Origin: Akkermansia muciniphila
GTDB taxonomy: Bacteria; Verrucomicrobiota; Verrucomicrobiia; Chthoniobacterales; Chthoniobacteraceae
Assembly: GCA_945883955.1 (NCBI GenBank)
Contig: CAMCYN010000003.1
Coordinates: 1-47,056 of the forward strand
DNA length: 47,056 nucleotides
Direction: 5' to 3'
The notes beneath the pieces were generated by a model. It was not told where the DNA came from and made no database searches. It was given only the letters and a program-made list of their open reading frames with translations. Position 1 is the first letter of the stretch. Every line of letters starts with the position of its first letter. A program made the position numbers and the translations under genes. Of this stretch, positions 1 through 7,759 are shown piece after piece.

Positions 1-1
1 C

Positions 2-649
2 GCCTCTCAATTGACTCGTTCCAATGTCACCGGAACCGCTTTCTCCACTTACACGGTGCGTGTGGCGGATTCGACCAATGCGGGAGCGGCGGTCGAAGTG
101 TCGGCAACGTTGTCCGAGCGAACCCTACAAAGCCCGACGACGGAGTCGGTGGCGACCGACTACACCAAGTGGTGGGTGTATTGGGTGGAGGGTGTGGCTG
201 ATAATCCGGCCGACAACCGCTATGGCTACTGGATCTCTGAGCGTCTCGTCAACCAGACGAGTGGCGCGGTCACGGCCGGGCGTTCCGCCTGGGTATTGAG
301 TGATTCGTCCGGAAACGTGACCTCCGACACCTGGCTTGCTGCTACTCAACAGGTGCAGGAAGAGGCAGAGAATACTCGCAGTGAGTTCTCCGTGATCGCA
401 AACCGTACCGCCGGAGCGAACCTTGATACCTTCGTCATCAGCGGACGTGTGGAGACCGACGGGGAAGCGGCGGTTTACGGAGCCCCAGACCAAATTGAGG
501 GTGAATACAAAGTAGGCACGTTATTGGAACTGGATTTGAGCTGGGACATCGAAATGACCCTGGAGGCTGGTGATGCGGACCTGGACGCGGTAGTTGGAAT
601 CTTGTCCTCTGCGCTGCAAGCAGCTTCTGAGGCTCCGGCTGGAGACTAA
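2..649 (+). CDS. Hypothetical protein, 5' end outside the window
   Basis: The reading frame is open from the left edge of the window to a TAA at 647-649, so about 215 C-terminal residues are visible and the true start is probably upstream. The visible part is acidic and rich in Ser, Thr, Ala and Val, with alternating hydrophobic/polar stretches that suggest beta structure, including a WWVYWVEG segment and a DLSWDIEM segment. It ends in an Ala-rich acidic tail. I recognise no family. No membrane segment or cysteine is visible in this part. A strong intrinsic terminator follows 22 bases after the stop, so this is the last gene of its transcript. A TTG at position 11 could serve as a start, but the frame remains open upstream of it, so I treat the gene as truncated by the window edge. 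Confidence 0.6.
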   Translation, partial: ASQLTRSNVTGTAFSTYTVRVADSTNAGAAVEVSATLSERTLQSPTTESVATDYTKWWVYWVEGVADNPADNRYGYWISERLVNQTSGAVTAGRSAWVLSDSSGNVTSDTWLAATQQVQEEAENTRSEFSVIANRTAGANLDTFVISGRVETDGEAAVYGAPDQIEGEYKVGTLLELDLSWDIEMTLEAGDADLDAVVGILSSALQAASEAPAGD

Positions 650-671
650 GGAGTAAGAGTTCCACAACCAG

Positions 672-706
672 AGGCCGCGTCTCTTAATAAGGACGCGGCC
701 TTTTTG
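672..706 (+). terminator. Rho-independent terminator
   Basis: A perfect 10-bp GC-rich stem (AGGCCGCGTC at 672-681 with GACGCGGCCT at 692-701) closes a 10-base loop and runs into a T tract. It follows the truncated first gene and separates it from the epimerase gene. Confidence 0.92.
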
Positions 707-798
707 TTTGAAGCGGCTGTTGCTGTTCTTTGGGGAGGCGGCTGGTTGCCGCTTGTATGGGTGGCGAGGTCGCGGGTAGGAGTCTGCCCCCTGAGTTT

Positions 799-1830
799 AT
801 GCAAACGTTCCCCGAATTTACGTTGGTCAACCCGTCCGGATTGGAAATGCGGCTTACGAGTTACGGTTGCACCGTGCTCAGTTTGCGAGTGCCCGACCGG
901 TTCGGAAACCTTGCCGACGTGGTGCTGGGATTTTCTGAACTGGAGCGCTACCCGACCGATTCTCCACACTTTGGATGTGTCGTAGGACGGTTCGGCAACC
1001 GGATTGCCAACGGGCGTTTTAGTCTGGATGCCGAAGAATACTCACTGAACTGCAACGAGACGGCAGGAGGGGTTCCGTGTCATCTCCATGGCGGACATGT
1101 CGGATTTGGAAAGGTTCTGTGGGACGGGGAATATGTGAGCAAGGCCGGCGCGGTTGGGGTTCACTTCAGCCGGTTGAGCCCGGATGGCGAAGAGGGCTAT
1201 CCGGGAAATCTCATGGTGCATGTAACCTACTGGTTAACCGACGCCGGGGACTTCCAGATCGATTATCTGGCCACGACAGACCGGCCAACACCGGTGAATC
1301 TTACCCATCACACCTTCTTCAATCTCAAGGGCGAGGGATACGGGGATATTCTCGAACACGAAGTGCAGATCCACGCCGACAGTTTTGTTCCAGTCGGCTC
1401 GAACCTTATACCGCTGGGGCAACTCGAACCGGTGGCTGGTTCTGCGTTGGATTTTCGGAAGCCTCACTCGATAGGAGCCCGAATCGAGGCGGCAGAGGAG
1501 CAGTTGCGGGTAACTCGCGGGTACGACCATTGCTGGGTGATGCGTGAAACGCCGGGGGAACTACTCTCGAGTGCCTTTGTGTATGAGCCGGAAACTGGTC
1601 GCACGCTTGAGGTGCTGACCACTGAACCCGGCGTGCAGTTCTATACGGGTAACTTTCTGGACGGTTCCTTACGAGGCAAGTCGGGACGAGCGTATGAATT
1701 TCGCGGCGGGTTCTGTTTTGAGCCGCAGCATTTTCCGGATTCTCCAAACCAGTCGGCATTCCCGTCGACGATTTTGCGACCTGGGCAAAAGTACATAAGC
1801 ACAACGGTTTACCGATTTGGTGTCGCCTGA
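799..1830 (+). CDS. galM: Aldose 1-epimerase (galactose mutarotase family)
   Basis: Galactose mutarotase interconverts the alpha and beta anomers of aldoses, feeding the Leloir pathway; no signal peptide is seen, so it should act in the cytosol. The protein from this start has 343 residues, normal for GalM. Family motifs occur in order: a GRFGNRIANGRF segment, the HLHGG loop with a substrate-binding His, NLTHHTFFNL with the catalytic-acid His near residue 171, a YDHCW segment carrying the conserved Asp, and FCFEPQHFPDSPN with the general-base Glu near the C terminus. Open sequence continues upstream to an ATG at 757 and a TTG at 730, but the added residues do not look like mutarotase. ATG 799 places the conserved fold at the N terminus. 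An AGGAG at 778-782 is rather far away, so the start is uncertain. No galK or galT is nearby. Confidence 0.88.
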   Translation: MQTFPEFTLVNPSGLEMRLTSYGCTVLSLRVPDRFGNLADVVLGFSELERYPTDSPHFGCVVGRFGNRIANGRFSLDAEEYSLNCNETAGGVPCHLHGGHVGFGKVLWDGEYVSKAGAVGVHFSRLSPDGEEGYPGNLMVHVTYWLTDAGDFQIDYLATTDRPTPVNLTHHTFFNLKGEGYGDILEHEVQIHADSFVPVGSNLIPLGQLEPVAGSALDFRKPHSIGARIEAAEEQLRVTRGYDHCWVMRETPGELLSSAFVYEPETGRTLEVLTTEPGVQFYTGNFLDGSLRGKSGRAYEFRGGFCFEPQHFPDSPNQSAFPSTILRPGQKYISTTVYRFGVA

Positions 1831-1864
1831 TACGAAGCGCTAAGCCGAGCGTGGGTGGGGTGGG

Positions 1865-1928
1865 TTGTGTCCGATGGACACAAAACAATGTCAGAGCCGA
1901 ACGGGGGGGCGTTGAATAGAGTTCGGCT
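1865..1928 (+). other. Two perfect inverted repeats between galM and the next gene
   Basis: TTGTGTCC (1865-1872) and GGACACAA (1876-1883) form an 8-bp stem around a 3-base loop. AGCCGAAC (1895-1902) and GTTCGGCT (1921-1928) form a second perfect 8-bp stem with an 18-base loop, just before the next ATG at 1952. Neither is followed by a good T run. They could be a weak terminator of galM or an operator/leader element of the oxidoreductase gene; the sequence does not decide. Confidence 0.4.
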
Positions 1929-1951
1929 GTTTCAATAACCCCCAATTCCCC

Positions 1952-3076
1952 ATGCCAAACTCCAAAGTAAATATCGCCCTTGTCGGACTCGGATTCGGTG
2001 CCGAATTTATTCCTATCTATCTGCGTCATCCCAACGCCCATTTGCAGGCCATCTGTCAGCGGGACAAAGCGAAGCTGGACGCGGTAGGGGATGAATTCGG
2101 GGTAGAGGGACGGTACACGGACTTTCTGGAACTGCTCAAGGATCCCAAGGTGGATGCCGTCCACATCAACTCGCCGATTCCCGATCACGGGTGGATGAGT
2201 ATCGCGGCGCTGAAAGCCGGAAAACACGTCAGCTGTACGGTGCCGATGGCGACCACGATTGAGGAGTGTCGCGAGATTGTGGAACTCGCACAGCAAAGCG
2301 GTCTTAAATACATGATGGCCGAGACGGTGGTGTACGCGCGGGAGTACCTGTATATGCGTGAACTCCGCGATAACGGGACACTGGGGAAACTACAATTTGT
2401 GCAGGCCAGCCATCAGCAGGACATGGATGGATGGCCCAATTACTGGCCGGGGCTGCCTCCGATGTGGTACGCCACGCACTGCGTAGGACCGGTCAGCGGT
2501 CTGGCCAACGCTTCGGCCGAGTACGTGAGTTGTTTTGGATCTGGAACCGTCCGAGCTGAACTTCAGGCGCATTACGGCTCCCCGTTTGCGGTGGAAACGG
2601 CGCATATCAAGTTTAAGGACAGCGATCTGTCGGCACGAATCGTCCGAAGTCTCTTTGATACGGCCCGTCAGTATCGCGAGAGCATTGACGTTTATGGTGA
2701 CAAGGCTTCGGTGGAATGGCCGCTGATTGAGCACGAGCCTCTGGTATTGCACCGGGCAAAACTTCCGGAACCCGAAATCCCGCTGAAAGTGACGGCGCCC
2801 GATTATGCGTCGCGTCTGCCCGAGGCGATCCGTTCGTTCACGACTAAAGGTGTTTATGCTGACGGCGAAGACACGCACTTGTCCTTTACCCAAGGGTCCG
2901 GTCACGGTGGATCTCACCCGCATTTGGTGCACGAGTTTGTGAGTGCCATTGTGGAAGACCGGGAACCGTTTCCAAATGCCAAACAGTCGGCAAATTGGAC
3001 GTGCGTAGGTCTTTGTGCTCATCAGTCGGCTTTGAAGGGTGGCGCAATCGAGGCGCTTCCCAGCTTCACCTTGTAG
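1952..3076 (+). CDS. Gfo/Idh/MocA-family oxidoreductase, CTVPM type
   Basis: A predicted NAD(P)-dependent sugar or cyclitol dehydrogenase of 374 residues without a signal peptide. The N-terminal Rossmann fold starts at residue 7 with an ALVGLGFGAEF nucleotide-binding loop. The usual HxFxEKP motif, whose Lys is part of the active site in most of the family, reads KHVSCTVPMATT at residues 91-102, so Val97 stands where the Lys should be. This variant recurs in a subgroup of the family known to me from environmental bacteria, so it is not a sequencing fault. The C-terminal half has the alpha/beta substrate domain, including a WYATHCVGP segment near residue 171 and an HPHLVHEFV segment near residue 323. 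Substrate cannot be told from sequence. A hairpin follows the stop. The ThuA-domain gene downstream may belong to the same sugar-utilisation context. Confidence 0.85.
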   Translation: MPNSKVNIALVGLGFGAEFIPIYLRHPNAHLQAICQRDKAKLDAVGDEFGVEGRYTDFLELLKDPKVDAVHINSPIPDHGWMSIAALKAGKHVSCTVPMATTIEECREIVELAQQSGLKYMMAETVVYAREYLYMRELRDNGTLGKLQFVQASHQQDMDGWPNYWPGLPPMWYATHCVGPVSGLANASAEYVSCFGSGTVRAELQAHYGSPFAVETAHIKFKDSDLSARIVRSLFDTARQYRESIDVYGDKASVEWPLIEHEPLVLHRAKLPEPEIPLKVTAPDYASRLPEAIRSFTTKGVYADGEDTHLSFTQGSGHGGSHPHLVHEFVSAIVEDREPFPNAKQSANWTCVGLCAHQSALKGGAIEALPSFTL

Positions 3077-3086
3077 GTTTTGGCTG

Positions 3087-3118
3087 GTCGGGAAGGTCTG
3101 CCACCAGGCTTTCCCGAC
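3087..3118 (+). terminator. Hairpin after the oxidoreductase gene, probable terminator
   Basis: GTCGGGAAGG (3087-3096) pairs over 10 bp, with one G-T pair, to CTTTCCCGAC (3109-3118) around a 12-base loop. The downstream bases are T-poor (GCTTGTCTC), so termination may be partial. Its position also argues against starting the next gene at 3080. Confidence 0.5.
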
Positions 3119-3199
3119 GCTTGTCTCGCTAGCGAACTTTACCAAACAGACGGTATCTGCGCCGCCCGGAAGTCGAATGGACGGCAGGTATTAACTGGC

Positions 3200-3955
3200 A
3201 TGAAAACTTCAATTCGATTTTCCCCAAAATATATCGCGGTCGCTCTCACTTTGGCTATGGCCAGTGTCGCCTCCGCCGAACCAGGCATCCTGCGGGTGCT
3301 TTTCCTTGGGCACGAAAGTCCGCATCATAATAGCAATCTGTATTATCCGATTTTACGTGAAGCGCTGGCCTCCGAATCCATACAGATCGACTACACGACC
3401 AAGGTAGACTCGTTATCACCCGAAAATCTTCAGGGATACGATGCCGTGTTACTTTATGCCAACCACGGCAAGATTACGCCGGAACAGTTTTCCGCTTTGA
3501 ATGAATTTGTAGGAATGGGGCACGGTTTTGTTCCAGTTCACTGTGCTAGCGCCTGCTTTGGACACAGCCCCGAATTTGTGAGCCTGGTCGGCGGCCGGTT
3601 TAAAAGTCACAAGAGTGGGATTTTTCGGGCGACTATTGTCAATGCGCAGCATCCAGTCATGAACGGCTTCTCTGAATTCGAGACCTGGGATGAAACGTAT
3701 GTTCATTCCAACCATAATGAGAATGGCCGGACTGTTTTAATGGAACGTCTTGAAGGCGAGGTGCGCGAGCCGTGGACGTGGGTAAGGGAGCAGGGGAAGG
3801 GGCGTGTTTTTTATACCGCCTCCGGGCATGACGAGCGGACCTGGAAGGATGCCGGGTTTCAAAGACTTCTCCGCAATGGGATTGTCTGGTCGGTGGGAGA
3901 TATTCGGCGCAGCGAGTGGGAAAAGCGGGCGCTTGTTTCTCCGAAGACCCCCTGA
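3200..3955 (+). CDS. Exported ThuA domain-containing protein
   Basis: This 251-residue protein has a ThuA-like (class I glutamine amidotransferase-fold) domain. ThuA proteins are linked to trehalose and other sugar utilisation, often beside Gfo/Idh/MocA oxidoreductases, but their reaction is poorly defined. Residues 1-26 (MKTSIRFSP then a hydrophobic stretch ending ASVASA) form a clear Sec signal peptide, so it should be periplasmic. The rest carries the family landmarks: VLFLGHES near residue 32, YDAVLLYANHG, FVPVHCASACF at the flavodoxin-like nucleophile elbow, GGRFKSH, HPVMNGF, DETYVHS, and GRVFYTASGHDERTW. ATG 3200 is chosen because it opens the signal peptide; the frame is open back to 3080 but crosses the upstream hairpin. 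It is 123 bases after the oxidoreductase gene. Confidence 0.85.
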   Translation: MKTSIRFSPKYIAVALTLAMASVASAEPGILRVLFLGHESPHHNSNLYYPILREALASESIQIDYTTKVDSLSPENLQGYDAVLLYANHGKITPEQFSALNEFVGMGHGFVPVHCASACFGHSPEFVSLVGGRFKSHKSGIFRATIVNAQHPVMNGFSEFETWDETYVHSNHNENGRTVLMERLEGEVREPWTWVREQGKGRVFYTASGHDERTWKDAGFQRLLRNGIVWSVGDIRRSEWEKRALVSPKTP

Positions 3956-4020
3956 TCTTCCAGCGGCTGCTTTTCGTTAAAAACGGGGGGCTGCCGCACC
4001 CTTCCCCACACTACTGCCGG

Positions 4021-4482
4021 TTACAGTCGGATCCCGGCCACGGCCCTCGGGGGGGATGTATGCAACGGGATATGGACCCGTTCGATTTTCCACGCACGAT
4101 TTTCGCGCACCAAGCCGAAGGTGGCGTTTAGGACTTCTCCCGGTTGCAAAAAGAAATTTACGGGAACCTCCACCGAAGTTCCTTCCGAATTCGGCATGCC
4201 GAATTCCCAGCGCACGGCCTGACGGATGGCTACGCAATCGGCACGGGCCATTTCGATAAAATGATCCAGGTTGAGGCGTTCCTGGTATTGGCTGGAGGCT
4301 TGAAGATAAGCCTGCTGGTAATGCTGGGCGCGGAGAGCCAATATTCCGGCCTGAACCACGTCAAAAAGTTCGGAGGGAACGGGTTCGCGCTCGGTTGCTC
4401 TTTCCTGAATCTGGACGATCGCCGAGAGGACGCAGGCGCTTAGCGTAAACGCCACAATACCTAGCCGGGTGCTTAACTTCAT
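4021..4482 (-). CDS. Small exported or membrane-anchored protein, DUF4864-like
   Basis: 153 residues. Residues 1-24 start MKLSTRLGIVAFTLSACVLSA and form an N-terminal hydrophobic signal or anchor. The remainder has a predicted helix pair (an ALRAQHYQQAYLQAS segment followed by YQERLNLDHFIEMAR) and then a beta-rich end (VEVPVNFFLQPGEVLNATFGLVREN, with WKIERVHI). This layout resembles DUF4864/NTF2-like proteins, which I offer only as a resemblance. Its ATG overlaps the TGA of the DUF971 gene, so it is translated as the last gene of the yggS-DUF971 operon. Function unknown. Confidence 0.7.
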   Translation of the reverse strand: MKLSTRLGIVAFTLSACVLSAIVQIQERATEREPVPSELFDVVQAGILALRAQHYQQAYLQASSQYQERLNLDHFIEMARADCVAIRQAVRWEFGMPNSEGTSVEVPVNFFLQPGEVLNATFGLVRENRAWKIERVHIPLHTSPPRAVAGIRL

Positions 4483-4838
4483 GGCAGCAACGCGTTTTCG
4501 CAGAGTTTGCGTAGGTAGTTAAAGGCGAAGAGCCCCGAGCTGTGTCCGTCCGCCCAAACGGGTTGGAGCGCGTAGCCGCCGATGGTCTGGTAGCTGCGCA
4601 GTTCAAAGCTTGCGGGTGAGAATGTTCTCTGGGGCCGGTCGACATGCCCCATCACATCCGCTTCGCCCTGGCATACTGCGCATGGACATCCGCGTCGGAG
4701 CTGCTCGAGATGGATAAACGATTCGACCCCATCATTCCATGCAATGGCCAGTTCCGACCCAACTTGAGCGATCTGAACAGGAGTGAGACGGGAGGTCATG
4801 CCGGGCGGGGTGTTGGGGTGCAGCGTCGGAGCATTCAT
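4479..4838 (-). CDS. DUF971 domain protein (gamma-butyrobetaine hydroxylase-like N-terminal domain)
   Basis: 119 residues matching the short bacterial DUF971 family, the same fold as the N-terminal zinc-binding domain of gamma-butyrobetaine hydroxylase. Visible landmarks are an IAWNDG strand, the HLEQLRRGCPCAVCQGE segment with Cys51, Cys53 and Cys56, and the hallmark IGGYALQPVWADGHSSGLFAFNYLRKLC near the C terminus. In other bacteria such proteins are associated with iron-sulfur cluster carriers (ApbC/Mrp), but the role is not settled. The gene starts 16 bases after the yggS stop and its stop overlaps the start of the following small exported protein, so the three genes should be one transcript. 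Confidence 0.85.
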   Translation of the reverse strand: MNAPTLHPNTPPGMTSRLTPVQIAQVGSELAIAWNDGVESFIHLEQLRRGCPCAVCQGEADVMGHVDRPQRTFSPASFELRSYQTIGGYALQPVWADGHSSGLFAFNYLRKLCENALLP

Positions 4839-4854
4839 GATGGCTTACCCTTTC

Positions 4855-5580
4855 TTAATCGTCCAGAAGTTCGCCAGTGGATGGGCGCCATGTTTTTCCT
4901 GATCGCGCTCCAAAAAGGGCGGAGCCGATCCGAACCAGGGTGGCGCCTTCTTCTACGGCTACGGCGTAGTCCTCACTCATTCCCATGGAAAGATGGGTGA
5001 GCGGAAGCCGTTCCTGACTTTCCAGCCGGTCCTTGAGCTCTCTGAGAGCTGTAAAGTATTTGCGAGAATGTTCTGGGTTGGGAGCGGGCGGTGGAATTGT
5101 CATCAAGCCCTCGATTTGAAGTCGTTCCAGACTCAGTAAATCTTCGATTTGCTCGACGAGTTTTGCCGGACGAAAGCCGAACTTGGTGGATTCCCCCGCA
5201 ACATTAACTTCCAGTAAAATCTTCGGAAAAAGGCCCAGCTCAAGAGCGATACGGTCGATGTCCCGGGCCGTTTCGAGGGAATCGACCCCATGGAAGAGTT
5301 CAAACAGGGGGAGCGCCTGGCGGATTTTATTCTTTTGAAGGTGACCGATGAAATGCCAGCGTGCCCGGCCCGGGACGAGCGGGATTTTAGCTTTGGCCTC
5401 TTGCAGCCGGTTTTCGCCGAAAAGAGTGATTCCCGCTGCCAGGGCTTCCTGAACGGCTTCAGGGGGGTGTGTTTTGGACACGGCCACAAGGCCGATGGAG
5501 TCCGGGTGGCGTCCGGAGCGTTTGGCGGCGTCGGCGATGGTGGTCAAAATTTTGGTGAAACGATCAGTCAGCGTTGGCAT
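4855..5580 (-). CDS. yggS: YggS/PROSC-family pyridoxal phosphate homeostasis protein
   Basis: YggS binds PLP in a TIM barrel resembling the N-terminal domain of alanine racemase and keeps free PLP in balance; it has no known catalytic product. The 241 residues are family length. Lys36 in the LVAVSKTHPP motif is the PLP Schiff-base lysine. GENRLQEAKAK, WHFIGHLQKNKI, EVNVAGESTKFGF, GLMTIPP, LSMGMSEDY and VRIGSALFG follow in order. The frame is open to 5664, but those added residues do not match the family and would overlap the divergent LysR gene, so ATG at 5580 (MPTLTDRF) is preferred. It is the first gene of a three-gene reverse-strand operon. Confidence 0.95.
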   Translation of the reverse strand: MPTLTDRFTKILTTIADAAKRSGRHPDSIGLVAVSKTHPPEAVQEALAAGITLFGENRLQEAKAKIPLVPGRARWHFIGHLQKNKIRQALPLFELFHGVDSLETARDIDRIALELGLFPKILLEVNVAGESTKFGFRPAKLVEQIEDLLSLERLQIEGLMTIPPPAPNPEHSRKYFTALRELKDRLESQERLPLTHLSMGMSEDYAVAVEEGATLVRIGSALFGARSGKTWRPSTGELLDD

Positions 5581-5643
5581 TGCGATGATTGGAATGCTTG
5601 ACCGCACGGAGCGGGATGGGCAAGGTGCCACGCACCTGAGCGC

Positions 5644-6582
5644 ATGTACATCCAGACACTCCAAGTTTTTTGCGATCTTGCCGAGTCTGGAAGTTTCTCG
5701 AGGGCTGCGGTGGCAAACGGTGTGTCACAGAGTGCTGTTTCCCAGCAAATTCGGGCCTTGGAAAAGGAACTGGGCGTTTGCCTAGTGGATCGAAGTCGAA
5801 GCGGGTTGTCTTTATCGGCCCAGGGACAGGTGTTTTTGCGCGCTGCCCGTGAAATTCTAGCGATCTATGACCAACTCCCAGCCCGGCTCGCAGATGTGGA
5901 TCAGGGCGCGACGGGCAATTTGCGGATCGCTGCAGTATATAGCATTGGCCTGTATGAGTTACCCGGCCGTGTGAAACATTTTCGAGAAACCTACCCCGGT
6001 GTAAATGTGCAGGTAGAATATTGCAGGGCTTCTCAAGTCTATGCCTCCGTGTTGGATGGGAGTGTAGATGTTGGATTGGTGGCTTTTCCCTCCCGGCGAA
6101 CTGGGCTTCACGTTGAGGTTTTTGACGAGGATGAACTCGTCTTGATTTGTCCGCCCCGACATCCATTGGTGAGCAAATTGGATGTCTCACTAAAAGATCT
6201 TAATGGGCAACGCTTTGTGGCGTTTGGTCCGGATATCCCGACGCGCAAGGCTGTGGATCGTTATCTGAGGGATCAGGGGGTGCGGTTGGTGCCGCATCTG
6301 GAGTTTGATAATGTGGAGATTGTCAAACGTGCAGTGGAGGTGGATGGATGCGTTTCGCTTGTGCCTCGAAAGACCGTTCTGGGAGAGGTGGAACGCGGTT
6401 CTTTGGTCGTCCGTGAAATTCTCGGCCCGCCGCTGGTGCGGCCCCTTGGAATTCTGTTTCGACATAACCGGCCGCGTCCTCCGGCCTGGAAGGCGTTTCT
6501 GGAGGCGTTTCGCAAACGACACACTTCTGAGAAAGAATTGGTGGTTTTGCCGGATTCTTCAGCATTGCCGGCAGGTTCGTGA
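5644..6582 (+). CDS. LysR-family transcriptional regulator
   Basis: 312 residues. The N-terminal winged helix-turn-helix spans about residues 1-60 (TLQVFCDLAESGSFSRAAV, then the recognition-helix segment SQSAVSQQIRALEKELG and the LSLSAQGQVFL wing). A linker helix and a two-lobed type-2 periplasmic-binding effector domain follow (residues 90-295; GNLRIAAVYSIGLYELP, VDVGLVAFPS, LICPPRHPL). The overall look is closest to CysB/CbbR-type LysR proteins. It is divergent from yggS with about 60 bases between the starts, so yggS or its own gene is a natural target, but no clear T-N11-A palindrome stands out there. Effector unknown. Confidence 0.9.
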   Translation: MYIQTLQVFCDLAESGSFSRAAVANGVSQSAVSQQIRALEKELGVCLVDRSRSGLSLSAQGQVFLRAAREILAIYDQLPARLADVDQGATGNLRIAAVYSIGLYELPGRVKHFRETYPGVNVQVEYCRASQVYASVLDGSVDVGLVAFPSRRTGLHVEVFDEDELVLICPPRHPLVSKLDVSLKDLNGQRFVAFGPDIPTRKAVDRYLRDQGVRLVPHLEFDNVEIVKRAVEVDGCVSLVPRKTVLGEVERGSLVVREILGPPLVRPLGILFRHNRPRPPAWKAFLEAFRKRHTSEKELVVLPDSSALPAGS

Positions 6583-6635
6583 GGGTTTGAGATTGAGAGA
6601 AGCCTCAGCACAGCTTTGTCTGTCTGCCCTTTCGC

Positions 6636-7184
6636 ATGATCTATTCGCTGAATTTGGAAAATGCCCTCCTCATTGTGGGCGTGCTGCTGGTGCTTTGTCA
6701 TCTCCCTGCATTGTTTGCGGAAGCCGCGATCAAACGGTGGCTTTTGGGCTTTCCCCGGTCCGGGAATATCGGGTCGGTACTTTTTACACTAGCGGCAGCT
6801 TGGTTCATGGGACTGGTGGCTTACACGGACCTCGGAGAGTTTACTTCCATGCGGCGAAATTTTTTGTTGGCGACGACCGCGGGGTATATTCTTGGCTTGC
6901 GTTACATGCGCGAGTTTCTGGCCGTACGGTCCTTGGGAATGCTGGCCCTACTGGCCGCGGAACCCCTTTTGGAGGCGGCCTGGATGCGCCCGGAGTTGAG
7001 CCGTCTCTGGCTGGTTTCTTTGGTGTTCGTGTGGATTGTGGGCGGACTGTTTTGTATCGGGATGCCGTACCTGTTGCGGGATGCCATCACATGGCTCAAT
7101 GCGTCGCAATGGCGTTGGAAAGCAGCGGCCTGCATGGGAGTTGGGTACGGGATTTTACTTTTGGGCGTACGGTTTACCTTGTGA
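6636..7184 (+). CDS. Polytopic inner-membrane protein, unknown function
   Basis: 182 mostly hydrophobic residues with about five predicted membrane helices (near 8-28, 47-66, 77-95, 97-115, 123-150 and perhaps 160-180). Charged loops include KRWLLGFPRSGN and YTDLGEFTSMRRN. I recognise no family. It begins 53 bases after the LysR gene on the same strand and ends 66 bases before rpsO. A longer overlapping frame covers the same DNA but has no protein-like features. Confidence 0.7.
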   Translation: MIYSLNLENALLIVGVLLVLCHLPALFAEAAIKRWLLGFPRSGNIGSVLFTLAAAWFMGLVAYTDLGEFTSMRRNFLLATTAGYILGLRYMREFLAVRSLGMLALLAAEPLLEAAWMRPELSRLWLVSLVFVWIVGGLFCIGMPYLLRDAITWLNASQWRWKAAACMGVGYGILLLGVRFTL

Positions 7185-7250
7185 GGTGGAGGAATCGCTT
7201 GATTCTCTCGGGGCGTGAGGCATAATCTACGCCCCACAAAACAAGGATTT

Positions 7251-7505
7251 ATGGCAGAAACCACGGACATTCAGGCACTTCGCCTTCACGATAAAGATAC
7301 GGGCAGCGCCGATGTACAGGTTGCTCTCCTCACCAAGCGCATCAGTGAGCTTACCTCTCACCTCCAGTCGCATGTGAAGGACCACCACTCCCGTCGCGGG
7401 CTCTTGATGCTTGTGGCCCGCCGCCGCAAACTTCTCGATTACCTCAAGCGCACTGCGGAGGATCGCTATACGGCGATCCTTGAAAAGCTGAATCTCCGTA
7501 AGTAA
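7251..7505 (+). CDS. rpsO: 30S ribosomal protein S15
   Basis: S15 binds 16S rRNA at the h20/h21/h22 junction early in 30S platform assembly. The 84 residues compare with about 88 in most bacteria. The signature is plain: [52 protein letters not shown] and a [12 protein letters not shown] end. ATG 7251 is preceded by AAGGA at 7243-7247 and gives the normal N terminus; the frame is open upstream to 7215 but the extra residues are not S15-like. It stands directly upstream of pnp, the widely conserved rpsO-pnp order, with a hairpin between them. Confidence 0.97.
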   Translation: MAETTDIQALRLHDKDTGSADVQVALLTKRISELTSHLQSHVKDHHSRRGLLMLVARRRKLLDYLKRTAEDRYTAILEKLNLRK

Positions 7506-7527
7506 GGAGCAGTCAAAAGTTTCCAGG

Positions 7528-7550
7528 CGCCCCCGGTACTCCCGGGGGTG
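7528..7550 (+). terminator. Hairpin between rpsO and pnp, probable attenuating terminator
   Basis: A stem of about 9 bp, with one G-T pair, (CGCCCCCGG at 7528-7536 with CCGGGGGTG at 7542-7550) and a 5-base loop lies 22 bases after the rpsO stop. It is followed only by TCCCATTTTG, a poor T tract, so partial termination with read-through into pnp is likely, as at the rpsO-pnp junction of E. coli. Confidence 0.6.
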
Positions 7551-7646
7551 TCCCATTTTGTGGCCTATCATTCGGTAGGCCCAAATTGTTTCCCCCAAGA
7601 AACATCAACCCTTCCCGACCTCAAAGCTTTCCCGCCCTTGGACGTC

Positions 7647-7716
7647 GCCCAGCCCGCTCACTTTCTCTTTCTGAAGTAGAATGAATGGAGTGCGAGCTGG
7701 CTGGGCTACGAGCCAG
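7647..7716 (+). promoter_or_regulatory. Structured pnp leader with two competing stems
   Basis: GCCCAGCC (7647-7654) pairs perfectly with GGCTGGGC (7699-7706), extended by GCTC (7656-7659) with GAGC (7694-7697). A shorter alternative stem pairs CTGGCT (7697-7702) with AGCCAG (7711-7716) and uses the same 3' arm. Both lie 44-113 bases upstream of the pnp ATG. A further small stem, GGCCTA/TAGGCC, is at 7562-7581. In E. coli the pnp leader forms an RNase III-cut stem through which PNPase represses itself; the analogy here is inference. Confidence 0.4.
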
Positions 7717-7759
7717 GGGGCAACCTATAGGCAGACGGTCGGGTCTTAAATAAACAAGT

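Noticed and set aside
1406-2296. A 296-residue reverse-strand open frame
   Set aside because: It is antisense to the ends of the epimerase and oxidoreductase genes and crosses the intergenic hairpins.
3080-3199. Longer N terminus of the ThuA gene
   Set aside because: It would cross the upstream hairpin and place 40 unrelated residues ahead of a clear signal peptide.
5581-5664. Longer N terminus of YggS
   Set aside because: It would overlap the divergent LysR start and lacks family residues.
6305-7225. A 306-residue open frame crossing the LysR and membrane-protein genes
   Set aside because: It overlaps a clear LysR end and a good membrane protein in other frames and has no family match.
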